Shown here piece after piece: positions 17,640 to 26,153 of a stretch of DNA of 64,000 nucleotides. The translations under genes and the position numbers were made by a program. Under the pieces are notes generated by a model. The model had not been told where the DNA came from, did not search any database, and saw nothing but the letters and a program-made list of their open reading frames with translations. The DNA is from Nostoc paludosum FACHB-159 (GTDB lineage: Bacteria > Cyanobacteriota > Cyanobacteriia > Cyanobacteriales > Nostocaceae), in assembly GCF_014698835.1 (NCBI RefSeq), contig NZ_JACJTU010000003.1:62001-126000 (forward strand), read 5' to 3'. The first letter of the stretch is position 1. Every line of letters begins with the position of its first letter.

Positions 17640-18308
17640 GTGAAAGCTGTCCGTTACAGTCCCAATTCTCAGAGACCCCAACTGGCACGCGGTATTAGGC
17701 GTTTAGAACGGGATGTATTACGCATGGGAGCTTTGGTTGAACAATCATTTCGCCTCAGCCACCAAGCGTTATTTGCTCGTAACCTAGCAGCAGCTGAGGA
17801 ACTTCCCCGATTAGATAAAAAAATCGATCGCTTTTATAGACAAATCGAATCAGATTGTACAGCAATCATGACGCTGCAATCACCTACGGCACAAGATTTG
17901 CGTTGCTTGAGTGCTTTTATGCAGCTTGTGAGAGACTTAGAGCGTATTGGTGATTATGCTAAGGATTTAGCTGAGATTGCCATTAAAATCTTTCCCTATA
18001 CGCCTCATACGTCTTTACCAGATATTGAAGTCATGTCCCGTCACGCTCAGGCAATGCTAGCAACTAGCTTAGTCGCTTTGGCAGAGTTTGATGAAGCCGG
18101 CGGACGGGGTTTAAAACACTTAGATGATACCGTAGACGATGCCTACGATCGCGTTTATCAGACTTTAGCCCAACAACGTGATGTACCAGGTGTCGTTGAG
18201 CCAATTGTACTGTTGGCGTTGGCGATTCGTTGTCTAGAACGTATGGCAGATCACGCCACTAACATCGGTCAAAGGGTAGCATATATCGTCACCGGTCAAC
18301 GCTCCTAA
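17640..18308 (+). CDS. phoU: Phosphate signalling negative regulator PhoU/SphU
   Basis: This 222-residue all-helical protein is built of two PhoU repeats, each with acidic metal-binding motifs (RDLERIGDYAKDLAEI in the first, RCLERMADHATNIGQRV in the second). PhoU links the Pst transporter to the sensor kinase and keeps the regulon off when phosphate is plentiful; the position right behind sphS supports that role. The start is a GTG at 17640, 29 bases after sphS. A PhoU at the end of an sphR-sphS unit is a common cyanobacterial arrangement. Confidence 0.92.
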   Translation: MKAVRYSPNSQRPQLARGIRRLERDVLRMGALVEQSFRLSHQALFARNLAAAEELPRLDKKIDRFYRQIESDCTAIMTLQSPTAQDLRCLSAFMQLVRDLERIGDYAKDLAEIAIKIFPYTPHTSLPDIEVMSRHAQAMLATSLVALAEFDEAGGRGLKHLDDTVDDAYDRVYQTLAQQRDVPGVVEPIVLLALAIRCLERMADHATNIGQRVAYIVTGQRS

Positions 18309-19008
18309 TTAACCTTCTTTAAGAACTATCACTAAATAAAAATCTAGAACCTTATTTATCAAGGCTTTTAGCAATTTACGCTGAGATTGAAGAGCCAGTG
18401 TATTGCTGGCGTTACCACGACAGTTGCTCGTGGCTAAAACCTCTACGTACCCGTTGCTGGCTCCTCGTTATAGCAACTGGTATTTGAGGAACTTACCAAG
18501 ATCCCGTTCGCGTAGCGTCTCCGTTCGCTCTTAGCGTCCCGAAGGGAAGGAGAAGAGTAACCCAACACTCAAAAGTCTTGCTATTATTCGGTTTGGCTCT
18601 ATTTAACTCCAAGTAGATTTATTTTTATCTCGGCAGAATGATAAAAAGAGGTTAACTTGAGTTTACAACAAAGGCACAGGTTAAGTCAAACTAAGCCTTG
18701 GTGCAAAGATTTTTTCAATGATATTAAGTTTAAATCAAATACCAAAAAATTAAGTTAATTAAATATTTTACAAAAAGCTTACCTTTTCTTAAACTTGCAC
18801 AATTAAAGTAACGGGTGAACAGCTAAATGACTCTCTTTTTTCTCACTATCATAGACGGCTTAAACCAAAAGCTATTGTGATGAGAAAGTTTTAATTTAGC
18901 TACTATTCGTTGAAGTGTCAGCATAAATAAATACTCAATATAAGAAATATTAGATTTTTTAATAAATTCAGCAGCAATATTCCCTAGTAGTTTGTGTGGC
19001 TACGGTTC
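18309..19008. other. Long spacer with a folded repeat element
   Basis: No gene is seen in about 700 bp. At 18392-18463 the outer arms GAGCCAG and CTGGCTC enclose a perfect inner hairpin CCACGA-loop-TCGTGG (18415-18433). At about 18500-18545 lies a repeat with GTTCGCGTAGCGTCTC and TCCCGAAGGGA, and a close copy of the first motif is at about 52220. The rest is AT-rich and must include the promoter of the Crp-type gene. Confidence 0.5.
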
Positions 19009-19614
19009 ATGATCTATTCCACAATTTCCACTCCAAACCCTTCTGGGCTGTCAAAAAACTCTGCTGTAGAAGGGCAGGTATCGCAATACATATTTACCCG
19101 TCGAGAAGTAATTCCACCTCGAAACGATGTACTTTGGCGCATCGAACACGGCGCAGTTCGTACCCTAACGTGGGGTGAAGATGGAACATTCATCACTCTC
19201 GGTTATTGGGGACTAGGAGATCTCATTGGGTATCCTTTGTCTAGAATTCAGCCATATCAGATCGAATGTCTGACAGGTGTAGAAGTTAGTGTTGTCCCCG
19301 CTCATTTGTGGCATCAAGATGTTGATGCTTTATTGTCTCACATCCAACAGGCAGAAGATTTACTGAGCATAGTGCATCGGAAACCGATTTCTTTACGTTT
19401 ATGGCAGTTTTTGCTCTGGTTGAGTGAAAAGTTTGGACGTGATATAGACAAAGGCAAGCTGATAGATCTGAATATTACCCATCAGGATATTGCAGAAGTT
19501 TTAAATACTACGCGAGTAACAATTACACGTCTACTACAGCAATTCGAGGAAGAAGGAACAATTTTACGTCACAAACGCCGTATTATTTTGCAGTTACCAA
19601 AAAATATTAACTGA
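19009..19614 (+). CDS. Crp/Fnr-family transcription regulator
   Basis: The N-terminal half is a cyclic-nucleotide-binding-like beta barrel (ITLGYWGLGDLIGYPLS), and the C-terminal half is a Crp winged helix with the recognition segment ITHQDIAEVLNTTRVTITRL. The canonical cAMP-binding RxS motif is not evident, so the ligand may be something else or absent. The gene lies 136-154 bp upstream of the porin gene on the same strand, which suggests, but does not prove, that it controls it. ATG 19009 is used; an in-frame GTG at 18994 is possible. Confidence 0.85.
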   Translation: MIYSTISTPNPSGLSKNSAVEGQVSQYIFTRREVIPPRNDVLWRIEHGAVRTLTWGEDGTFITLGYWGLGDLIGYPLSRIQPYQIECLTGVEVSVVPAHLWHQDVDALLSHIQQAEDLLSIVHRKPISLRLWQFLLWLSEKFGRDIDKGKLIDLNITHQDIAEVLNTTRVTITRLLQQFEEEGTILRHKRRIILQLPKNIN

Positions 19615-19645
19615 GTAGTTTTAATTCAGCAGTATATTAATTTGC

Positions 19646-19675
19646 TTGTATTAATCAGAGGACATAAGGTATAAT
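19646..19675 (+). promoter_or_regulatory. Sigma-70-type promoter of the porin gene
   Basis: TTGTAT (19646-19651) and TATAAT (19670-19675) are separated by 18 bp and lie about 75-95 bp upstream of the porin start. The -10 box is perfect and the -35 box is a fair match. The leader between them and the start is AT-rich. Confidence 0.6.
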
Positions 19676-19768
19676 TGGTGCTGTAATTTTGTGTGAAATA
19701 ACCCAAAAGTAAAATGTTTTAAGCATTTTACCGTTCTTGGATTAGTAGGTGTGAGTGAAACTAAAAAC

Positions 19769-21400
19769 ATGACAAAACAATTCTGGAATCTTATTAAGGT
19801 TAGTCCAATTGTTGTCGCTGCTACATTTTGCACAGCAAATGCCGCTTTTGCTGATGAAGTTAACGACCAAATAACAAATGTTGCTCAGTTATCTCAAGCT
19901 CAAGAATCTAACAATATAGATCAGGTAACATCAGTTTCTCAGTTTTCTGATGTTCAGCCTACAGATTGGGCATTCCAAGCTTTACAATCTCTAGTTGAGC
20001 GCTACGGTTGTATTGCAGGTTATCCTAACAGCACCTATCGCGGTAATCGTGCTTTGACTCGTTACGAATTTGCCGCAGGTTTGAATGCTTGTTTAGACAG
20101 AGTTAATGAGCTAATTGCTACAGCTACCGCTGATTTGGTAAGCAAACAAGACTTGGCTACCCTACAGCGTTTACAAGAAGAATTTTCTGCTGAATTAGCA
20201 ACCTTGCGCGGTCGTGTAGATGCCCTAGAAGCTCGGACTGCGGAATTAGAAGCTAATCAATTCTCCACTACTACCAAGTTGGTTGGGGAAGCAATTTTCA
20301 ACGTATCTCAAGCTTTTGGTGACGGAAGAGCCGTTCCAAGTGGCGATCCAACTCAAGATTTAGATGCCAATACTACCTTTGATGACCGCGTTCGTTTGAA
20401 CTTGTACAGCAGTTTCTACGGTACAGACCAGTTACAAATCCGTTTGAATGCTGGCAACATCATTTCCAACGCTGGTGTTACTGGTACTAACATGACACGC
20501 TTGGGCTATGACGGTAATAACAACAACTCTGTTGTCTTCGATAAAGTCAACTATGCATTCAACTTCGGTGATGCAGTGCGGGTGAAAGTTGATGCCGTTG
20601 GTGGTGAATTATACGAAAACGTCAACACCTTTAACCCCGACTTTGCTAGCTCCGGCAGAGGTGCGCTATCTCGCTATGGACGTTTCAGCCCCATCTATCG
20701 CCAAGGTCAAGGCGGCGCTGGTGTGACTGTTACTTTCAATCCTAAAGGCGCCATCAGTTTGAGTGGTGCTTATCTAGCTAGAACTGCTAACGACCCCACC
20801 GTTAATAATGGTCTGTTCAATGGTGATAGCGTTATCTTTGGTCAGTTATCTTTCCAACCTACCAAAGCCTTTAATATTGGTCTGAGCTACGCCCGTACTT
20901 ATCAAACAGATACTGTTGCTAACAACCTTTTCCAAGGTACAGGTAGCGCTTTTGCTAACAACCCCTTTGGAGCTGGTAGTCGTGTTGAATCTAACAACTA
21001 CGGCGTACAAGCTACCTTCCAATTTAGTCCTAAATTGGCTCTGAGTGGTTGGGGTGGTTATGCAACAGCTGATGCGAAAACTGGTGCGAATGCCGGTACA
21101 GATGCGGATTCTTGGTGGTGGGCTGGCTCCCTTGCTTTAAAAGACTTTGGTGGAGAAGGTAACGTCTTAGGTGTTATTTTTGGTCAACCACCTAGAATTA
21201 CTGGTGGTAGCATCAAAGATGTTGCCGCGAATGTTAACTTAGATGACGATACCTCTTATCACTTAGAAGGTCTTTACAAGTTCAAGGTATCTGATAATCT
21301 GCAAATCACCCCTGGCTTGTTGGTAATCTTCAATCCAGAACACAACGATGCTAACAATACTATTTATGTAGGTACTCTACGTACTACTTTCACCTTCTAA
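19769..21400 (+). CDS. SLH-domain outer-membrane porin (cyanobacterial iron-uptake/OprB type)
   Basis: The protein starts with a signal peptide (MTKQFWNLIKV...ANAAFA). It continues with one SLH domain (FSDVQPTDWAFQALQSLVER ... RYEFAAGLNACLDRV), a coiled-coil stretch (about residues 105-160, LATLQRLQEEFSAELATLRG) and a beta-barrel of about 370 residues ending in an aromatic terminal strand (LRTTFTF). This is the standard layout of cyanobacterial porins, which pass ions and small solutes and anchor the outer membrane to peptidoglycan-bound polysaccharide. ATG 19769 is preferred for the signal peptide; an in-frame GTG lies at 19751. It has its own promoter and a strong terminator. Confidence 0.92.
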   Translation: MTKQFWNLIKVSPIVVAATFCTANAAFADEVNDQITNVAQLSQAQESNNIDQVTSVSQFSDVQPTDWAFQALQSLVERYGCIAGYPNSTYRGNRALTRYEFAAGLNACLDRVNELIATATADLVSKQDLATLQRLQEEFSAELATLRGRVDALEARTAELEANQFSTTTKLVGEAIFNVSQAFGDGRAVPSGDPTQDLDANTTFDDRVRLNLYSSFYGTDQLQIRLNAGNIISNAGVTGTNMTRLGYDGNNNNSVVFDKVNYAFNFGDAVRVKVDAVGGELYENVNTFNPDFASSGRGALSRYGRFSPIYRQGQGGAGVTVTFNPKGAISLSGAYLARTANDPTVNNGLFNGDSVIFGQLSFQPTKAFNIGLSYARTYQTDTVANNLFQGTGSAFANNPFGAGSRVESNNYGVQATFQFSPKLALSGWGGYATADAKTGANAGTDADSWWWAGSLALKDFGGEGNVLGVIFGQPPRITGGSIKDVAANVNLDDDTSYHLEGLYKFKVSDNLQITPGLLVIFNPEHNDANNTIYVGTLRTTFTF

Positions 21401-21418
21401 AATTGTGAATTAGATAAA

Positions 21419-21450
21419 CAAAACCCCACCTGAAGGTGGGGTTTTGTTTT
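21419..21450 (+). terminator. Rho-independent terminator of the porin gene
   Basis: A perfect 12-bp stem, CAAAACCCCACC with GGTGGGGTTTTG around a TGAA loop, is followed directly by TTTT. It lies 18 bases after the porin stop codon. Because both flanks are A/T-rich, it may also serve the convergent gene ending at 21463. Confidence 0.92.
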
Positions 21451-21462
21451 GGAAAAAAATGG

Positions 21463-21723
21463 TTATGTAGGATTATAATCTGGTTGATTTGATAGATCTT
21501 TTGGGCGGCGATCGCTACTCCAAGCCCACCACACACAACCACAGTGACAAGAATAGAATTCTTGCCATTTACGACGACGGTCTTCTGTTAGTACAGGCGA
21601 TCGGCGATTTAACCAAACTTTTTCAGCTTCGAGGCTACTTGAGGAGCAGCTAGGGCAACAAAACTTATAAGCATGTGTCGCCTTATTTGTCCATTCAGGT
21701 GGGAGGGGAGCAAAAGCGTCCAT
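21463..21723 (-). CDS. Small conserved protein with CxxC and CxC motifs
   Basis: The 86-residue frame starts MDAFAPLPPEWTNKATHAYK. It contains CCPSCSSSS and, 40 residues on, CHCGCVWWAWSSDRRP; the four or more cysteines in two clusters suggest a zinc ribbon. I recognise it only as a conserved cyanobacterial hypothetical. The frame stays open to 21807, but the upstream part overlaps a palindromic repeat and reads as non-conserved, so the start at 21723 is chosen. It is convergent with the porin gene. Confidence 0.7.
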   Translation of the reverse strand: MDAFAPLPPEWTNKATHAYKFCCPSCSSSSLEAEKVWLNRRSPVLTEDRRRKWQEFYSCHCGCVWWAWSSDRRPKDLSNQPDYNPT

Positions 21724-21751
21724 GATTAGGACAGGGAGTAGAGAGTGGGTT

Positions 21752-21769
21752 GACGCGATTAATCGCGTC
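21752..21769. repeat. 18-bp perfect palindrome GACGCGATTAATCGCGTC
   Basis: The palindrome is perfect and sits about 30 bp upstream of the start of the small CxxC protein. Palindromes with this core are frequent in Nostocales spacers, so it is more likely a dispersed repeat than a gene-specific operator. Confidence 0.6.
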
Positions 21770-21982
21770 TGTACGGAGTAGTATAGTTCAATATAATTGA
21801 AAAACACTGTGAAATTAGCATATTGATATTCTTACAGCACTTTGCAAGTAAATGAACTACACATCTTAATATGATAAATCTTGTGGGATGAGTATTTTGG
21901 CCGTCCTAGTTATTCTCAAATCAGAGAAACTTGATATTTTAGCAACTAGTCAGGGTGGACATTATGGCTAATAATTAAAATT

Positions 21983-22585
21983 ATGGAGCCAAATGCTGAA
22001 ATTCGCCGTTTATTAGATGTCATGCCTGCTTCTGGTCGGATGACAACAAAAATTGTGAGCAAGCCAGAGCAAGCAAAAGTGATTGACGCCTCCTTTCCTC
22101 AACCCTGGAATCAGGCACGACCGATATACATTAATTTCGATTTGTGGCGTCGCCTAACAAAGCCGCAACGAGACTTGCTGCTATTGCAGGTGGTTAGCTG
22201 GTTGACGGGCGTGAGGTGGTTTAAACCCGATATTTATCAAGGTGTGGTGTTGGTGGGGCTGTTGGGTGGATTATTGGAAGCAGCACAATCAGATGTGGTG
22301 GGTGTAGCTGTGGCTGGAGGATTAAGTGCTGTTGCTCTTGTTCGCATCTGGCGGACTAACAAATCTCAAGAGTCAGAGTTAAACGCTGATGCAGCAGCAA
22401 TTAGGGTAGCGCAACGGCGCGGTTATTCAGAGGTTGAAGCCGCAGGGCATCTGTTATCTGCCATTGAAGCGGTAGCCAAAATTGAAGGGCGTTCCAGTTT
22501 AAATTTTAGCGAATTGATTCGTTGCCAAAATTTACGAGCGATCGCTGGTTTGTCACCAGTAAGTATGCCAGAAAATTATCAGTAG
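21983..22585 (+). CDS. DUF3318 family protein
   Basis: This 200-residue protein starts MEPNAEIRRLLDVMPASGRM. It has a conserved block (INFDLWRRLTKPQRDLLLL), two adjacent hydrophobic helices (about residues 87-125, GVVLVGLLGGLLEAA then VGVAVAGGLSAVALV) and an amphipathic C-terminal part with AAGHLLSAIEAVAKIEG. The family is restricted to cyanobacteria and close relatives; its function is not known. It stands alone on the plus strand. Confidence 0.8.
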   Translation: MEPNAEIRRLLDVMPASGRMTTKIVSKPEQAKVIDASFPQPWNQARPIYINFDLWRRLTKPQRDLLLLQVVSWLTGVRWFKPDIYQGVVLVGLLGGLLEAAQSDVVGVAVAGGLSAVALVRIWRTNKSQESELNADAAAIRVAQRRGYSEVEAAGHLLSAIEAVAKIEGRSSLNFSELIRCQNLRAIAGLSPVSMPENYQ

Positions 22586-22858
22586 AAATAAAGAATTTAA
22601 AATTTAGGAGGCACAAGGTAAAAGCTGCTCCCTCACTTGATTTCACTGAGTAATATTTTATAGCATTTGAAGCATAGTTTAGGAAATAGGCTAAATCTCA
22701 AACCGAGACAACAAGAAACTTTCAAGCCTATTGCTGTTCCCTGACATCCATTTAATTCTGTCTATATTCTTAAAAAGAATAATAAAATACTTTACACCCT
22801 AAGGTAAATTAACTGTATATATAAATTTGAAAAAAATCAATTTAATTTTGCAATAACA

Positions 22859-24403
22859 ATGTTAAAGAACAAAATCATCAAATATACTTCGAGATTACCT
22901 TTTTCTTCTCCTTGGTTTATTATAATTATTTTTTCTGCGCTTGGTTTAATAGGTATTCTCAATCATTCGATGTGGCGAGATGAACTAAATCCCTGGCTGA
23001 TTGTCAGAGATAGTGAATCTTTAGGCGATTTAATTGAAAATATTCGTTATGAAGGTCATCCTGTTCTATGGTATTTTTCTCTGGCAATTCTGAGAAAAAT
23101 AGTTGATAATCCTTTGATTATGCAAATTTTCCATTGGGGAATTACTGTTGTTTCGATTACCCTTTTTTGCTTATATAGCCCTTTTAATTATCAACAAAAG
23201 TTTTTATTTTCGTTTGGTTATTTTACTTTTTACGAATATCTTTTGATTTCTCGAAACTATGCCTTTAGCATGTTATTTGTTTTCGCATTTTGCACAATTT
23301 TTTCATCGAGGAAAATAACTTATAGCTATTTGGCAATTTTATTGGGCTTACTAGCAAATAGTAGTGCTTACGGTTTATTGGTATCATTTTCTTTATCATT
23401 GACTTTGCTAGCTGAATTTTGTTTTGATAGCGAACATCGCCGTCAGTATTTTAGCCAAAGTCAAAAATATGATTTAATATTGAGTATTTTGATTATAATA
23501 TTTTCTTTTATTTTATCTATTTATATTATTACTCCCCCTACAGATAGTTATCTTTATGGTGGGTTAAAGAATGGTTGGGTAATGCAATTAGATTTCCGCC
23601 ATCTTTTGAGAAGCATAGGTAGAATATTTGGTGGTTATTTATTAATTATTCCTCAACATAAAAAATGGCTAGACTTAATTATTTGTACAATAATTGCTTT
23701 ATTCATTGTCACTTTAACCTTGATTAAATTATCTAAAAAGCCAGTTCCTTTATTCTTATACATTACAGGAAATTTTGTAATACTCACCTTTACATACTTG
23801 AGATTTACAGGTATGCCGAGGCATTTTGGACATTTCTATTTAATTCTGATAGCGGCTTTATGGCTAGGAAATTATTATCAAGACTCTCTAGTTTTACTCA
23901 ATAAATTTTCTGTTCGCCCAAATTCAATTACATTTGTTCATAAATGGCATCATATTGCTTTGATGTTAATTCTTTACGTCCATTTGTTAGGAGGTATTTA
24001 TAGTTTTTCAAGAGATTTGATTTTACCATTTTCTGCAAGTCGTGAAACAGCTCAATACCTTCAAAAATCTGGGTTAGACAATGAATTTATTGTTGCTAGT
24101 CGAGACGCCAATATGGCACCTTTATCCGGTTATCTTAATCGAAAGTTTTACTATCCTGAACTAAAAAAACTGGGAAGCTTTACTTTATTTAACAAAGCTC
24201 GTAAAGATGTTGAACAAGCTGATATCTTAAACCAAATTAATTCTCTACTCAAAAATCAAGACGAACAAAAGAAAATTTTGTTAATTTTAAATCAAAAACT
24301 GAATGTGAACCGGAATGATTTGAACATTGCTCCGATCAAAAATTTTGAGAAAAACTGGATCGATAGCGAACGATATTATCTTTATTGGGTAGATAAAGTA
24401 TAG
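22859..24403 (+). CDS. Multi-pass membrane glycosyltransferase-like protein
   Basis: This 514-residue protein has about ten hydrophobic helices and an early luminal-type acidic motif, HSMWRDELNPW, followed by EGHPVLWYFSL, as in GT-C fold (GT39/PMT-like) enzymes that use polyprenyl-phosphate sugars. The C-terminal 120 residues are soluble. I cannot name the substrate. The coding sequence is markedly AT-rich compared with its neighbours, which suggests later acquisition. A second, different GT-C-like gene starts at 63118. Confidence 0.7.
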   Translation: MLKNKIIKYTSRLPFSSPWFIIIIFSALGLIGILNHSMWRDELNPWLIVRDSESLGDLIENIRYEGHPVLWYFSLAILRKIVDNPLIMQIFHWGITVVSITLFCLYSPFNYQQKFLFSFGYFTFYEYLLISRNYAFSMLFVFAFCTIFSSRKITYSYLAILLGLLANSSAYGLLVSFSLSLTLLAEFCFDSEHRRQYFSQSQKYDLILSILIIIFSFILSIYIITPPTDSYLYGGLKNGWVMQLDFRHLLRSIGRIFGGYLLIIPQHKKWLDLIICTIIALFIVTLTLIKLSKKPVPLFLYITGNFVILTFTYLRFTGMPRHFGHFYLILIAALWLGNYYQDSLVLLNKFSVRPNSITFVHKWHHIALMLILYVHLLGGIYSFSRDLILPFSASRETAQYLQKSGLDNEFIVASRDANMAPLSGYLNRKFYYPELKKLGSFTLFNKARKDVEQADILNQINSLLKNQDEQKKILLILNQKLNVNRNDLNIAPIKNFEKNWIDSERYYLYWVDKV

Positions 24404-24489
24404 GGATGATGAACCAGATAATTTCAGCCTAATGAATGTCGGCAGGTGCAGGAGATATGCCATCGCATGAGCGTCACAAACATCGAAAT

Positions 24490-24519
24490 CCACCACTAAA
24501 TTTGCAGATTTAGTGGTGG
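24490..24519. terminator. 12-bp hairpin between convergent genes
   Basis: CCACCACTAAAT and ATTTAGTGGTGG form a perfect stem around TTGCAG. No T run follows on either side. A second, weaker pair, AGTCCC / GGGACT, lies at 24626-24654. Placed between the glycosyltransferase and the convergent lipase, it could end transcription from both. Confidence 0.55.
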
Positions 24520-24673
24520 AACGAACGCCGCTTTAGTATTGCAAACTGGGAAAATTCCAAAATATCGAAGGAATTAGAGCAAATTGTATAATTTTTTTGC
24601 TTATTATCCAATCTTCATTACCCTTAGTCCCCACGACTAAAGAAAGTAGGGACTTTGAGTTCCCTAATTCCTT

Positions 24674-25993
24674 TTATTTGATAATGGTTATGTCTTCATC
24701 GCTACTAACGCTGCTAACATTTTCATTACCATTTAAGTTGCCAATCTCTCGATCGAGATTTGCGTTGCTTCTCTGTTCTTCACGCAGGAGATCGATCAGA
24801 AAAGGACGTAAAATATCCTTAACTGGACGAATCAACTCAGACCAAAATAGCTTCTGCTCTCCTAATAATTGGATATAGCTTTCAACGCTGTGGGGAAAGG
24901 GAACGCTAATTGGGAGTTCGACAATACCCCCAAATGATAAAGACCCACTTTGAGAACCAAATCCTACAACTGTAATAGGTTGACCACCATTAGCATAGTT
25001 GCCAATGTAAAAATCTCCAATCCGTAGTCCTTCAGGAGCAATGAGTGAGAGAGGGAAGGGGGGATCTAGGGGGATCTTTGGAATAGTATCAAACACATTT
25101 TCGATGCGATAGCTGAGTTCATCACCTATTTGCTGGTTGTAGTAATCTACAAATTGTTGATTGCCAATTTTACATGCTGCGATCGCATAAACTTTCAGCA
25201 GTAACCCCCCAGATGAAACTGGCCCAAACCAGCGTCGCAGAGCCAAAGCCGCAAGCTGGCTGATGGATGCACCCAAGCTGTGACCTGTTACGAATACCTC
25301 TACAGGTTGATTTAAAGATGATTGCTTAGATAAAAGCTCTGCTTCTACAAATTGCAAAATTTTCTCAAGTTCTTCATCGTCATCAATTTCACCGTCGGCA
25401 ACTACTTGAGTAATTAAATCTTGAGCTTGTTGCTCAAACTCTGCGCCTAGCCGAATTCCTCCTGCATCAGCTAAAGCATTAATGCAAGCAAATTTTCGCA
25501 GGGCAGGTAACTCATGAAGCCGCCGGAAATCTGAGGGTTTTAGCTCACCCCGTAAAGCCTTGAAGAAGAATAGAATTTCATCAGCGACGGACTCAAAAGC
25601 CAGATTAAACCCTCGCACAACTTTTGCCCGTTGGATAGACAAAGCGCCGTAACGAACCAAATCCCAATCTACATCAGAAGCCACATCAGTCAGTTCGATG
25701 GCACCGCGATCGCTAATTATTGAACCTCGCAAGGAAATTACGTACTGATGAGCTACTTCTGATTGAGTATTTTTCAGAATTAGTCCCCGAATATTCGTGT
25801 CATCATTGCGAACAGTATGAACTAACTGCCATCCCTGATTTCTATAGAGAGCCTTGTAAATTGTTTTTAGCTCTACATCATCAACACTACCATCATCATA
25901 CTGAAAAACATCGTAGGCATATTTGGAAAGATTTGCAAACAGGATAGCTTCATCAAAACTAAAGCCCTTACGCAATCTCAAAGATGTAGTCAT
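24674..25993 (-). CDS. Class 3 lipase-like alpha/beta hydrolase
   Basis: The nucleophile elbow GHSLG (S239) is in the typical class 3 context VEVFVTGHSLGASISQLAA. A likely catalytic His follows in the C-terminal part (FPHSVESY), and the substrate loop region SLRGSI (about residue 88) precedes it. No signal peptide or membrane helix is apparent, so it is probably cytoplasmic. It lies 160 bp downstream of the megasynthase gene on the same strand. It may therefore be the last gene of the biosynthetic cluster, acting in hydrolysis or editing of lipid intermediates, or it may be unrelated. Confidence 0.8.
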   Translation of the reverse strand: MTTSLRLRKGFSFDEAILFANLSKYAYDVFQYDDGSVDDVELKTIYKALYRNQGWQLVHTVRNDDTNIRGLILKNTQSEVAHQYVISLRGSIISDRGAIELTDVASDVDWDLVRYGALSIQRAKVVRGFNLAFESVADEILFFFKALRGELKPSDFRRLHELPALRKFACINALADAGGIRLGAEFEQQAQDLITQVVADGEIDDDEELEKILQFVEAELLSKQSSLNQPVEVFVTGHSLGASISQLAALALRRWFGPVSSGGLLLKVYAIAACKIGNQQFVDYYNQQIGDELSYRIENVFDTIPKIPLDPPFPLSLIAPEGLRIGDFYIGNYANGGQPITVVGFGSQSGSLSFGGIVELPISVPFPHSVESYIQLLGEQKLFWSELIRPVKDILRPFLIDLLREEQRSNANLDREIGNLNGNENVSSVSSDEDITIIK

Positions 25994-26153
25994 GGGTCGC
26001 TCTCCATTTCATAAATTCAATTGAGAATCGAACACAAACTAGAATTGCATGAGTTAATTCTAGTAACTTTTAACAATGGACTTGGACGGTTAAACGTTGC
26101 TAAATTCCAAGCCGTGGCAATCTCCATCAGAAGTCAGCCATAGCACTCCTTCC

